Assembly: GCA_014191855.1 (NCBI GenBank)
Contig: BJHF01000048.1
Location: forward strand, 1 to 50,216
DNA from: Deltaproteobacteria bacterium
GTDB lineage: Bacteria > Myxococcota_A > UBA796 > SXON01
Direction: 5' to 3'
DNA: 50,216 bases
Below, piece by piece: positions 9,352-16,709 of this stretch (position 1 is its first letter; each line of letters begins with the position of its first letter). Below the pieces are notes generated by a model that was given only the letters and a program-made list of their open reading frames with translations, was not told where the DNA came from and did no database searches. The position numbers were made by a program, and so were the translations under genes.

Positions 9352-9443
9352 GGCGGGGCAACGACCGCGCCAGCGTTAGCCGGTTCGGGGTATTTTCTCC
9401 CGCCGATTCCGTTTCGATCCGAACCGCCTGTCGGGGCGTACGG

Positions 9444-9449
9444 TACACT
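9444..9449 (+). promoter_or_regulatory. -10-like hexamer TACACT, leaderless start
   Basis: TACACT ends seven bases before the ATG at 9457, so the predicted transcription start falls at or one base before that codon. No Shine-Dalgarno sequence is present. This is one of several identical arrangements in the window. Confidence 0.45.
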
Positions 9450-9456
9450 GATGGCC

Positions 9457-9894
9457 ATGGCCCTCCTGCTCCTCGCGGCGTGCGAAACCACGCCGACCGA
9501 CACCGCCGCGATCAACGACGTGGTGGATTCCGCGGATACCGGCGGCGACCCCGGCACGGCCCCCACGATCACCGCCATGGAGGTGCTCTGGCAGGCCTTC
9601 GGGGAGAGCGAGGAGATCGTGATGTACGCCGATGCGACCGTTACCGACGCTGAGGGGGATCTCGTGGGCGGTGTCGCCTCGTTCGATGTAGCCACCGGCT
9701 CCGGCCAGCCCATCGGCTTCGACGTGGAGATCAAGGACTGCGCCGACGTGAGCGGCGCCTGCTGGATCGACCCGCACCTGATCATCGCGATCCCCGACGT
9801 GATCACCGAGTACGACTACACGGTGGAGCTCGTGGTGATCGACCTGGCGGGAAACGCATCGGTGATGATGTCGGGCGCCTTGGAGGGCGGCTAG
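9457..9894 (+). CDS. Small lipoprotein of unknown function
   Basis: About 145 residues. The start is ATG 9457; ATG 9451 two codons earlier is the alternative, but the TACACT hexamer at 9444-9449 favours 9457 as a leaderless start. The protein begins MALLLLAAC, an unusually short lipoprotein signal with lipobox LAAC and no basic n-region. A Thr/Asp-rich linker follows (ETTPTDTAAINDVVDSADTGG), then a beta-sandwich-like domain of about 95 residues with Cys near ...KDCADVSGACW. It resembles the many anchored surface lipoproteins of Myxococcota with an Ig-like fold. No enzyme motif is visible. Confidence 0.65.
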   Translation: MALLLLAACETTPTDTAAINDVVDSADTGGDPGTAPTITAMEVLWQAFGESEEIVMYADATVTDAEGDLVGGVASFDVATGSGQPIGFDVEIKDCADVSGACWIDPHLIIAIPDVITEYDYTVELVVIDLAGNASVMMSGALEGG

Positions 9895-9962
9895 CGGGGT
9901 CGGTTCGCTCCGGTTAGCATTTCCGCGGCCAGTATAGACATTGTCGGCCTTCCGAGTGTGCT

Positions 9963-10913
9963 ATGGGCCGAAACTGTACTGGCAACAACCTGACCCCCCT
10001 CCTCCTGATCCTCGCCTGTGCCCCGGGCACCGCCGCCGACTCCGCCGCGCCCGCCGCGCTCGCGTGGCCCCCAGATGTCGCATCCTTTGACTGTACGGCA
10101 ACCGGCATCCCGGAGCGGATCACCCCGGTTCCCTGGGCCTGTCCGACCGATCGCGCGTGCGCGGAGCGCCTCGTTTCCGGCCACCGCGGGATGGGCGGCG
10201 ATTTGGGTGTGATCGCGCCCGAGGACACGCTCGCCGGCGTGCGCGCCGCCATCGCGTACGGCCTCGACTACGTGGAAACGGATCCGCGCCCCACGGCCGA
10301 CGATGTGCTCGTGAACATGCACGACACCGACGTTTCGCGCACAACCGACGGTGAGGGCGAAGTCGACCAGATGACGTTTGACGAGGTTCGTGCCCTGCAG
10401 ATCGACAGCGCCCGGTTCACGGGCGACTTCGCGTGCGAGGTCGTTCCCACGCTCACCGAGGTGTTGTCGGAGGCGAAGGGGCGAGTTCACGTGCTGGTGG
10501 ACGCAAACAAGACCGACCGCGTAGACCTCCTCGTCGCAGCGATCCTCGAATCGGGAACCTTGGACGAAGCGATCTTCGACACCTCAAGCGTCGACAAGGT
10601 CCTGGCTGCGCTGGCGATCGAGCCCACCCTCCACGTGATGATCCGCCCCGACGATGAGGCTCAGCTCACGGAGCAGCTTGCGAGCTTGATGGAGCACCCG
10701 CCGGTCATCGTGGAGATCCCGGAGGAAGCGCCCGACCTGGCGGCCGCGGTGGTGGCGTCGGGCAATCGGGCGTTCTCCGATGTGTTCTTCACCGACGTGC
10801 GCAGTCTCAACACCAATTCGCCGAGTGCGTATCTCGATCTCTACGATCAGGGTTTGGGCATTTTACAGTCCGAGCGCCCGGAGCGGATTCTGGAGGTTCT
10901 GGAGCGGTTTTGA
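9963..10913 (+). CDS. Glycerophosphodiester phosphodiesterase lipoprotein
   Basis: 316 residues. An N-terminal lipobox (LLLILAC, Cys19) indicates a lipoprotein. The mature part is a GDPD TIM barrel: SGHRGMGG with the first catalytic His, then APEDTLAGVRAAIAYGLDY, VETDPRPTADDVLVNMHD with the acidic metal ligands and second His, and VSRTTDGEG. These are the standard GDPD signature blocks, though N/D variation at the APEDT position is slightly off consensus (APENT). It should hydrolyse glycerophosphodiesters from phospholipid head groups, releasing glycerol-3-phosphate outside the cytoplasm. The first ATG is used; no strong Shine-Dalgarno is seen. A hairpin follows at 10924. No Pho-box-like repeat was found upstream. 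Confidence 0.85.
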   Translation: MGRNCTGNNLTPLLLILACAPGTAADSAAPAALAWPPDVASFDCTATGIPERITPVPWACPTDRACAERLVSGHRGMGGDLGVIAPEDTLAGVRAAIAYGLDYVETDPRPTADDVLVNMHDTDVSRTTDGEGEVDQMTFDEVRALQIDSARFTGDFACEVVPTLTEVLSEAKGRVHVLVDANKTDRVDLLVAAILESGTLDEAIFDTSSVDKVLAALAIEPTLHVMIRPDDEAQLTEQLASLMEHPPVIVEIPEEAPDLAAAVVASGNRAFSDVFFTDVRSLNTNSPSAYLDLYDQGLGILQSERPERILEVLERF

Positions 10914-10923
10914 GGCAGGTCAG

Positions 10924-10948
10924 GGCGATGCGGCAGGCGCGCATCGCC
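10924..10948 (+). terminator. Perfect hairpin after the GDPD gene
   Basis: GGCGATGCG (10924-10932) and CGCATCGCC (10940-10948) form a nine-pair stem with a seven-base loop, eleven bases after the stop codon. Only TT follows, so termination may depend on the hairpin alone. Confidence 0.55.
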
Positions 10949-11116
10949 TTGATCGCCGTGGGCGTCGCAACGCATCGCGGCGCCGCCGCGACTCCGGCGT
11001 CGCATCCGCGGGTTCCGTGCCGCGCGCACGGCGCGGAAACCCAGGTCAACGTGGGATCTCCCTGTTCTGGCACAGTCGTTGCTGTTCCCTTACACACCCA
11101 CCGCCTCGGAGACCGC

Positions 11117-11902
11117 ATGTTCCTGCTCCTCACCCTCAGCACCGCCAACGCCGACGTTGCCATGGCCCCCGAGATGTGCGCCGCTGCGTCCCCGGCGCAG
11201 ACCGCGCCGATGAACGGCGCAACGGGCGTGCCTTTGGATGTGGTGCCGGCCGTCGTCTTCATGGACAACGGCTGCGGCGCCGGCGGCTGGCAGCTCACGC
11301 TCTCCCGCACCGACAACGGCGATGTGATCGCCCAGGCCGGGGATACGCCCGACGACTTCCTCGCGGAGCTGGACCCCGGCGCCGACCTCGAGCCGGAAAC
11401 CGCCTACACCCTCACGATCACGGGCTCCACGGAGTCGGTCGTTTCGTTCACCACGGGCTTCGGCACCGCAGAGCCCCACGGGTTCGTGCCCGAAGTCGTG
11501 GAGATCGGCAGCACCTGGGACAATCAGATCCAACAGGTCGTGCTCACGGCGAGCGTGCAAAACGGCGAGTCCGCCGGGCAGGACCTGATCGTGCAGTGGC
11601 ACACCGAGGGGGCGACCGGCAAGTCGGCGATGACCAGCACCTTCTTCGAAGCCGCCGGCACCGAACGGGAACACACGATCATCGCCGCGTTCGGCGCGAT
11701 CAACCAGCCCGACGAGTGGTGCCTCACCCCGTCCATCCGCGAGGTGAACGGCACGTGGAACGACGGCGAGTCGGCGTGCGGGGCGGTGGAGGACGTGAGC
11801 CAAGGCGGCCTCGCCTGCAACAGCAGCGCCGGGGACGTGGCGGGCTCGGCGGCGGTGCTGGCCGGCGCCGTACTGCTCGCGTGGCGAGGGCGGCGCGGCT
11901 GA
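11117..11902 (+). CDS. Secreted protein with MYXO-CTERM-like tail
   Basis: 261 residues from ATG 11117, with GGAG five bases upstream; the frame is open further upstream but without coding character. A short signal (MFLLLTLSTANA) leads into a Cys-containing Ig-like domain (MNGATGVPLDVVPAVVF...NGCGAGGWQLTL), a second beta-rich domain, and two Cys near ESACGAVEDVSQGGLAC. The end is a hydrophobic helix, AGSAAVLAGAVLLAWRGRRG, with an Arg tail, like the sorting tails common in Myxococcota. Probable surface or periplasmic protein. Function is unknown. It heads a run of three same-strand genes. Confidence 0.7.
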   Translation: MFLLLTLSTANADVAMAPEMCAAASPAQTAPMNGATGVPLDVVPAVVFMDNGCGAGGWQLTLSRTDNGDVIAQAGDTPDDFLAELDPGADLEPETAYTLTITGSTESVVSFTTGFGTAEPHGFVPEVVEIGSTWDNQIQQVVLTASVQNGESAGQDLIVQWHTEGATGKSAMTSTFFEAAGTEREHTIIAAFGAINQPDEWCLTPSIREVNGTWNDGESACGAVEDVSQGGLACNSSAGDVAGSAAVLAGAVLLAWRGRRG

Positions 11903-11923
11903 GCGGGGCGGGGCGTTCGCGGC

Positions 11924-11929
11924 TACAGT
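11924..11929 (+). promoter_or_regulatory. -10-like hexamer TACAGT, leaderless start
   Basis: TACAGT is followed by exactly six bases and then ATG at 11936, so the predicted transcription start coincides with the start codon. No Shine-Dalgarno sequence lies in between. Confidence 0.45.
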
Positions 11930-11935
11930 GCGGCG

Positions 11936-12520
11936 ATGCGTGCACGCGCCATCGCCGCCCGAGTCCTGGTGATCCTGGGGATCGTTGCGTCGGTGGCTGA
12001 AGACCGGGAGCCGCTGCAGAGGTCCCCGCCGATGGCGGCCGCCGCGCCAGCATCTTCAGAGGCGTGGTTCGCCTCGGACGAACTGGCGAATCCAGGGGCG
12101 GAGCGGCTTGCCGAGGGAGGCGTGGCGACGCGCACCTTCACGTTGTCGCTCACCGCGCCGCCGACCGCCGAGGCTGGCTACAGCTCCTATTTTGAATTCA
12201 GCCTCGAAGCTCGCGATCCCTCCGTGCTCACCACCGCGTGGCTCACGGCCACGACGGAGGATGGGTTCGTGCTGGACTCCGCGGAGTGGAGCAGCCTCGC
12301 GAGCGATTCGTCAGGGATCGGGCGCTTGGAGGTCGAGGACGTGCTGCCCGGCTGCGCGGAAGACGTGCTGTGCTTCACGCGTGTGATCGTTACGGTCGAG
12401 GCCACTTCTGGTGAGCTCAACGCCGGGTGGTACGCCGTGTTCTCGGCGGAGGACAACAGCGTTGCCGAACACCGGGGCGAGGAGTCCGAGGCGATCGAGC
12501 TCGAAGTGGTGACCGAGTGA
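11936..12520 (+). CDS. Secreted protein of unknown function
   Basis: 194 residues. The N-terminus RARAIAARVLVILGIVASVA is a plausible signal peptide. The mature part is acidic and beta-rich, with two Cys in LPGCAEDVLCF and a VIVTVEATSGELNAGWYAVFSAED block, consistent with an Ig-like or carbohydrate-module-like sandwich. No family was recognised. The stop codon overlaps the GTG start of the next gene (GTGA at 12517-12520), so the two are probably translationally coupled and may work together at the envelope. Confidence 0.65.
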   Translation: MRARAIAARVLVILGIVASVAEDREPLQRSPPMAAAAPASSEAWFASDELANPGAERLAEGGVATRTFTLSLTAPPTAEAGYSSYFEFSLEARDPSVLTTAWLTATTEDGFVLDSAEWSSLASDSSGIGRLEVEDVLPGCAEDVLCFTRVIVTVEATSGELNAGWYAVFSAEDNSVAEHRGEESEAIELEVVTE

Positions 12521-13005
12521 CACGTTCGGCGCGGATGGAGCGGTGGGGCGCGGCCCCCGCAGAGGGAATCCTGCACCCCGCCGCCCTGAGCGCGCTGCTT
12601 GTGATGGTGGTTAACGATCACTGGGCCAAGGCGGCGCATCCGGGGTTGGTGACCGGGAAACTCTCCGACTTCGCCGGCGTGTGTTTCTTCCCGTTCCTGC
12701 TCGTCGCGATCGCCGAGCTGGCGGGTTTGCGTGGCCGGGAACGGTTGTCGCGAGCCGCCGGCCTCGCGACCGCGTTCGTATTTGTCCTCGTCGAAACCTC
12801 GACGCTCGCCGGGAACGCCTACGCCTGGGGCGTAGGCGCGATGCAGTGGCCGGTTTGGGCCCTTCTCTCGGGAGTGCGCGGCGAAACCTCGCCGGTTTGG
12901 GGCGCCGTACCTCACGTTGTGGATGCGGCCGACCTGATCGCGTTGCCCATGGCGGGGGTGGCTTGGGGGGTGGCGCGCGTGGCCCACAATCGCGAGAGGC
13001 GTTGA
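12517..13005 (+). CDS. Small multi-pass membrane protein
   Basis: 162 residues from GTG 12517, which overlaps the upstream stop codon. It has about four hydrophobic helices, an N-terminal HPAALSALLVMVVNDHWAK and a distinctive TGKLSDFAGVCFFPFLL block, then helices near AAGLATAFVFVLVETSTL and ADLIALPMAGVAWGV. I associate the GKLSDFAG motif with uncharacterised small membrane proteins of Myxococcota, but no function is known. It is likely coexpressed with the secreted protein upstream. Confidence 0.68.
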   Translation: MTRSARMERWGAAPAEGILHPAALSALLVMVVNDHWAKAAHPGLVTGKLSDFAGVCFFPFLLVAIAELAGLRGRERLSRAAGLATAFVFVLVETSTLAGNAYAWGVGAMQWPVWALLSGVRGETSPVWGAVPHVVDAADLIALPMAGVAWGVARVAHNRERR

Positions 13006-13017
13006 CGCATCGTTTCT

Positions 13018-13043
13018 GTTGTACTACGTTCTTGTTGTACAAC
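13018..13043 (+). promoter_or_regulatory. Paired palindrome, operator candidate for the ATPase cassette
   Basis: GTTGTACAAC at 13034-13043 is a perfect 10-bp palindrome. GTTGTACTAC at 13018-13027 is a one-mismatch copy 16 bp upstream. The pair ends 11 bp before the ATG of the first ATPase gene and begins 12 bp after the upstream stop. TTGACG at 13002-13007 could be a -35 element. The geometry suits a dimeric repressor. Confidence 0.5.
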
Positions 13044-13054
13044 GGATTTGATGG

Positions 13055-14242
13055 ATGGCCGAGCTCCCCCGGAATGTCTGCGGCACTCCCGTCAAGGGGG
13101 AGAACTTCTTTGGTAGAACGAAGGAGATCGACGATATTTGGGATCGGCTCGCGACGGACCACGTCCTGTTGACCGCCCCCCGACGCGTCGGGAAGACGTC
13201 GATCATGTTCCGACTCCAAAACACGGCGGCGAGCCGGGAGGAGTGGTTCGGCGCCGTTTATTACTCCGCGGAAGCGGCGTTGGACGAGACGGCGTTCGTC
13301 GCGGGGCTGTTCGCGGAGATCGCGAAGTCGCCCCGGTGCGGGCACGTCGCCGATGCGCTGTCGCGCAACCGCCGTGGGGAGCTGGCCGCTCGCGTGGCCA
13401 AGCTCAGCGTAGCGGCGCTCTCGATGGAGCTTCGAAACACCACAACGACTTGGTCCACGCTCGCGGCGGAGCTTCAGGATGCGGTGTACGGCTTGCCTCC
13501 GCAGGGGCGACTCCTCGTGATGGTGGACGAGCTCCCCGTGTTTCTGCTGCGGCTGTTGGCGCTGGATCGCAGTCGCGCCGAGGCGTTTCTGTCGTGGTTC
13601 CGCTCCTTCCGACAGGGGAGGCCAGAGCGGAGCAATGACGTGCGTTGGCTGCTGGCTGGATCCATCGGGCTCGCCCCCCTCGCCAGCCGGCAACGCTGGA
13701 CAAAGCTGATCAACGACCTTCACGAGTCCACGATTGGTCCGTTGGATCGTGCCAATGCGCAAGGCCTGCTCGACGGGCTTGCCACCCGCTACCGACTGCA
13801 GCTGTCGCCCGCGGAGCGCGACGCATTGCTGGAGCGGCTGGGCTGGCCAATTCCGTACTTTCTCCAGCTTGCGGTGGACGCTCTGCGGAAGCGCCCCCCC
13901 GGCACGGAACGCACCGATCGCGTCCTCGCGACGCTCTGCGGCCCGGAGTCCCAGATCTACTTCGCCCCCTGGTGGCAGCGGCTCGACGAAGAGCTGGGCG
14001 CGGTGAACGCGAGCGCCGCCGCGGCCATCCTCACGGCCTGCGCCATTGATCCGGACGGTGCGGCGAAGGCAAGCATGGAAGGGATCTTCGTGCGTTTCTG
14101 GACAGACCGCGACCGCGACGCACAGCGGCGGGCGTTGTTCGAGCGGCTGGAGCACGACGGCTACCTGGTCTTCGAAAGAGGGCGGTGGCGCTTCCGATCA
14201 CCGCTGCTCCGAGAAGTCTGGTTGGAGCGCACATCCCGATGA
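13055..14242 (+). CDS. P-loop ATPase (archaeal-ATPase/AAA type), first gene of cassette
   Basis: 395 residues. The N-terminus has NFFGRTKEIDDIWDRL, typical of the archaeal ATPase/AAA_16 group, then Walker A APRRVGKTS (about residues 45-53) and Walker B RLLVMVDELP. A sensor-like LLAGSIGL follows. The C-terminus, with GYLVFERGRWRFRSPLLREVW, looks like a winged-helix segment. Such STAND-like proteins usually couple ATP binding to regulation or defence. The stop overlaps the next gene's ATG (ATGA at 14239-14242), so the pair is translationally coupled. No nuclease, protease or transmembrane effector is evident in this protein. ATG 13055 has no clear ribosome-binding site. Confidence 0.75.
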   Translation: MAELPRNVCGTPVKGENFFGRTKEIDDIWDRLATDHVLLTAPRRVGKTSIMFRLQNTAASREEWFGAVYYSAEAALDETAFVAGLFAEIAKSPRCGHVADALSRNRRGELAARVAKLSVAALSMELRNTTTTWSTLAAELQDAVYGLPPQGRLLVMVDELPVFLLRLLALDRSRAEAFLSWFRSFRQGRPERSNDVRWLLAGSIGLAPLASRQRWTKLINDLHESTIGPLDRANAQGLLDGLATRYRLQLSPAERDALLERLGWPIPYFLQLAVDALRKRPPGTERTDRVLATLCGPESQIYFAPWWQRLDEELGAVNASAAAAILTACAIDPDGAAKASMEGIFVRFWTDRDRDAQRRALFERLEHDGYLVFERGRWRFRSPLLREVWLERTSR

Positions 14243-16644
14243 GCGATTTCGTCTACAATCCTGGGTTGCTCGACGTTGACGCCCTGATTCGCGGCTTCGT
14301 TGCCCGCCTGGACACCCTGGCTTTGGTGCTTGAGGATCTCTCGTCCGACGCGCCGCCCCATCGCCTGTTCATCGGACAGCGGGGCATGGGGAAGACGACC
14401 CTTTTGCGGCGCATCGCCGCGGAGATCACACGCAACCCGGAGCTCTCCGCGCGCTGGCTCGCGCTCACCTTCCCTGAGGAGCAATACAACGTCGCGCACC
14501 TCTCGGACTTCTGGCTCAACTGCCTCGACGCGGCGGCCGACGCGCTCCAGGCCGCGGGAAAGTCGCAGGAGGTGGCCGAGATCGACGCGTTTGTGGCGGC
14601 GCTCCCCACCGCGGAGGCGGATCGTGGGCCTCAGGCGCTGGAGCGATTGCTGCTCCTTGCGGGGCAACGCGGTCTCGCGCTCTTCGTCGACAACCTTCAG
14701 CAAGTGCTGGGCCGCCTCTCCCCGGATGAACAGTGGGCACTGCGCAAGGTGCTCGGCGGGTCGATGCCGATCGTGGTCATCGGCGCGAGCCCCGCACCGC
14801 CCCTGGAAACGACCGAGTACAAGGCGCCCTTCTACGACTTCTTCCAGGCCACGTGGCTGCGCGGGCTGAGCCTCACCGAGATGTCCCAGGTGCTCGGCGC
14901 TACAGCGACGAACGAGGGCCGCCCGGAGCTGGGGGCTCAACTGGCGAAGCAGCCAGCCAGGCTCCGCGCCCTCCACACGCTCACCGGTGGAAACCCCCGA
15001 ACGATCGCCCTGTTGTATCGCGTGCTCGCTCGCAATCCGAACGCCGACATCCGCGCTCAGTTGGAGGGGCTCATCGACCAGGTGACGCCGCTGTACAAGG
15101 CGCGGTTCGAGGAGCTGGCGGATCAGACCCAGATCGTGCTGGGAGCCCTCGCCTTGGAGTGGCACCCGGCCACCGCACACTCGCTGGCGACGGCAACTCG
15201 CCTGGACGTGAACGCGGTTTCGACGCAGCTGCACCGCTTGCACAACGAGGGGTTGGTCACCAAGGTCACCATCCCTGGCGAGGCCCGCACCGGGTTCCTC
15301 GTTGCGGAGCGCTTCTTCAACCTGTGGTATCTGATGCGGGCAAGTCGTCGGCTCCGCGGGCGCGTCCTGGCCTTCGCCCGGAGCCTTGAGGCGATTTACG
15401 ACATTCGGGATTTGGAGAAGCTCGCGGCGTCGCTCACGGGGAACGGTGGGGACGCTGAGCTGATGGCGGCGCTGGCGAGCGTAGTGCCGGGGGAAGGCTT
15501 GCAGCGTGCCCTTTGGGCGAGGGTGTTTGAGCAGGGAGAGGCCCAGGACGCACAATGGAAGGAGCTGCTCGCGACGTTGGGCTCGCGACAGGCTCCCGTC
15601 ATGGCCCTCGCGGAGCGGATGGAGCGCGCGAAGAAGGTGTTGGCGGAGGCCGCGAAGCTTGATTTCGAGGGGATGGGGGTCGAGCGACGTATTGGCGAGG
15701 CACTCTGTGTCTGCCTGGGCAGGGGCCGCTTGGCGAGTCGCCGCATTCCGGGGTTCACGAAGCTGGCCAGGATTACAGCGGCAAACGTGGGCGACTACGG
15801 ACGCGAATGCGGCGCTGCCTTCGTGGAGGGGGCTCGGCTCGGCATCCTCACCCACACGACCATCTCCGAGTGTGACCCATTGGATATCGCTGCCGCGGGG
15901 AAGCGGTTCAACGTCCCGCAGCTTGGGCTGCTGCACCGATTGTTCACCTCCCGCGCCGCCGAGATGATTCCAGCCAACGAGCTGATCGCCTCGGGCGATG
16001 CTGCACTCATGCGCCTGGGGGCGCAGAGGGCGGATGACGTGGTCGCGGTGGTTCGCGAGGCCGCGCAAATCGAGCCGACGAACCTTCTGGGGCAGGAGAT
16101 GCTCGCGGCTGTGGGGGGCGGGGCCGAGGCCGCCGGGGCAGCGCTTTGCGCGATTGAGCTCGGCTCAGTCGATCCCCGCTGTCTATCGATTGCGATCGGG
16201 AGGCTGCCCGACGATCCCCGTTGGTTCACCTGGGTCGAGCTGCTGACGGCCCACGTCGACCCAGGCGCCGCGGAGTGGAGGGGCATGACCGCGTTCGTCG
16301 TGGCGCCTCGCGACGCCCGCCTCGCCTTGAGGATGTGGAATCGCCGTCCGCCCGCCGCGTCTGCAGCGATGTCGGTGAGCTACCTACTCCTGCTCCACGC
16401 GCTTGCGGCGAGCGGCGGCGCGGACCACGTGCGGAGTCTGATCATGGGCGAAGACGGTCGAATGCTGCCGGCCCAGGCCGCCTACCTCGCGGCCACGGGG
16501 AGGGACCTTTCGATCCTGGACAAGTACGCCCCCGAGGTGGCCGAAGGCGCCCGCGAGGTGCTCAAATTGCTCTGGCCGGAGGGCCTCGCCGCAGGCATTC
16601 CTCCGGCGCCGAAGCAGCCCGGCAAAGGCCGAAAGCGCCGTTGA
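14239..16644 (+). CDS. Large P-loop ATPase with helical C-terminal region, second gene of cassette
   Basis: 801 residues. ATG 14239 overlaps the upstream stop codon; an open extension to 14185 only overlaps the first gene. The N-terminus NPGLLDVDALIRGFVAR precedes Walker A IGQRGMGKTTLL (about residues 49-60). Walker B LALFVDNLQQ has Asp then Asn where an acidic pair is usual. A helix-turn-helix-like segment (HSLATATRLDVNAVSTQLHRLHNEGLVTKV) and FNLWYLMRASRRLRGRV are typical of STAND-type ATPases. The last 400 residues are helical and repeat-like, with a basic tail (GKGRKRR). No catalytic effector motif was recognised. It probably forms a complex or sensing pair with the first ATPase. Confidence 0.72.
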   Translation: MSDFVYNPGLLDVDALIRGFVARLDTLALVLEDLSSDAPPHRLFIGQRGMGKTTLLRRIAAEITRNPELSARWLALTFPEEQYNVAHLSDFWLNCLDAAADALQAAGKSQEVAEIDAFVAALPTAEADRGPQALERLLLLAGQRGLALFVDNLQQVLGRLSPDEQWALRKVLGGSMPIVVIGASPAPPLETTEYKAPFYDFFQATWLRGLSLTEMSQVLGATATNEGRPELGAQLAKQPARLRALHTLTGGNPRTIALLYRVLARNPNADIRAQLEGLIDQVTPLYKARFEELADQTQIVLGALALEWHPATAHSLATATRLDVNAVSTQLHRLHNEGLVTKVTIPGEARTGFLVAERFFNLWYLMRASRRLRGRVLAFARSLEAIYDIRDLEKLAASLTGNGGDAELMAALASVVPGEGLQRALWARVFEQGEAQDAQWKELLATLGSRQAPVMALAERMERAKKVLAEAAKLDFEGMGVERRIGEALCVCLGRGRLASRRIPGFTKLARITAANVGDYGRECGAAFVEGARLGILTHTTISECDPLDIAAAGKRFNVPQLGLLHRLFTSRAAEMIPANELIASGDAALMRLGAQRADDVVAVVREAAQIEPTNLLGQEMLAAVGGGAEAAGAALCAIELGSVDPRCLSIAIGRLPDDPRWFTWVELLTAHVDPGAAEWRGMTAFVVAPRDARLALRMWNRRPPAASAAMSVSYLLLLHALAASGGADHVRSLIMGEDGRMLPAQAAYLAATGRDLSILDKYAPEVAEGAREVLKLLWPEGLAAGIPPAPKQPGKGRKRR

Positions 16645-16650
16645 TCCGCC

Positions 16651-16702
16651 GCGATGGGGGGAAACCCGACTCCGACGAAGGCGATCAGGCCGCCCCCATC
16701 GC
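16651..16702. terminator. Inverted repeat between convergent genes
   Basis: GCGATGGGGG (16651-16660) and CCCCCATCGC (16693-16702) are perfect complements separated by 32 bases. They lie between the ATPase stop (16644) and the end of the minus-strand radical SAM gene (16710). A bidirectional terminator is the simplest reading. Confidence 0.5.
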
Positions 16703-16709
16703 CCCAGGC

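Noticed and set aside
8902..9450. In-frame extension upstream of the small lipoprotein
   Set aside because: It overlaps the FecR-like gene in antisense and would bury the lipobox in the middle of the protein.
9895..9962. Pho box before the glycerophosphodiesterase gene
   Set aside because: Only one TTGTCGG-like 7-mer is present, with no 11-bp repeat.
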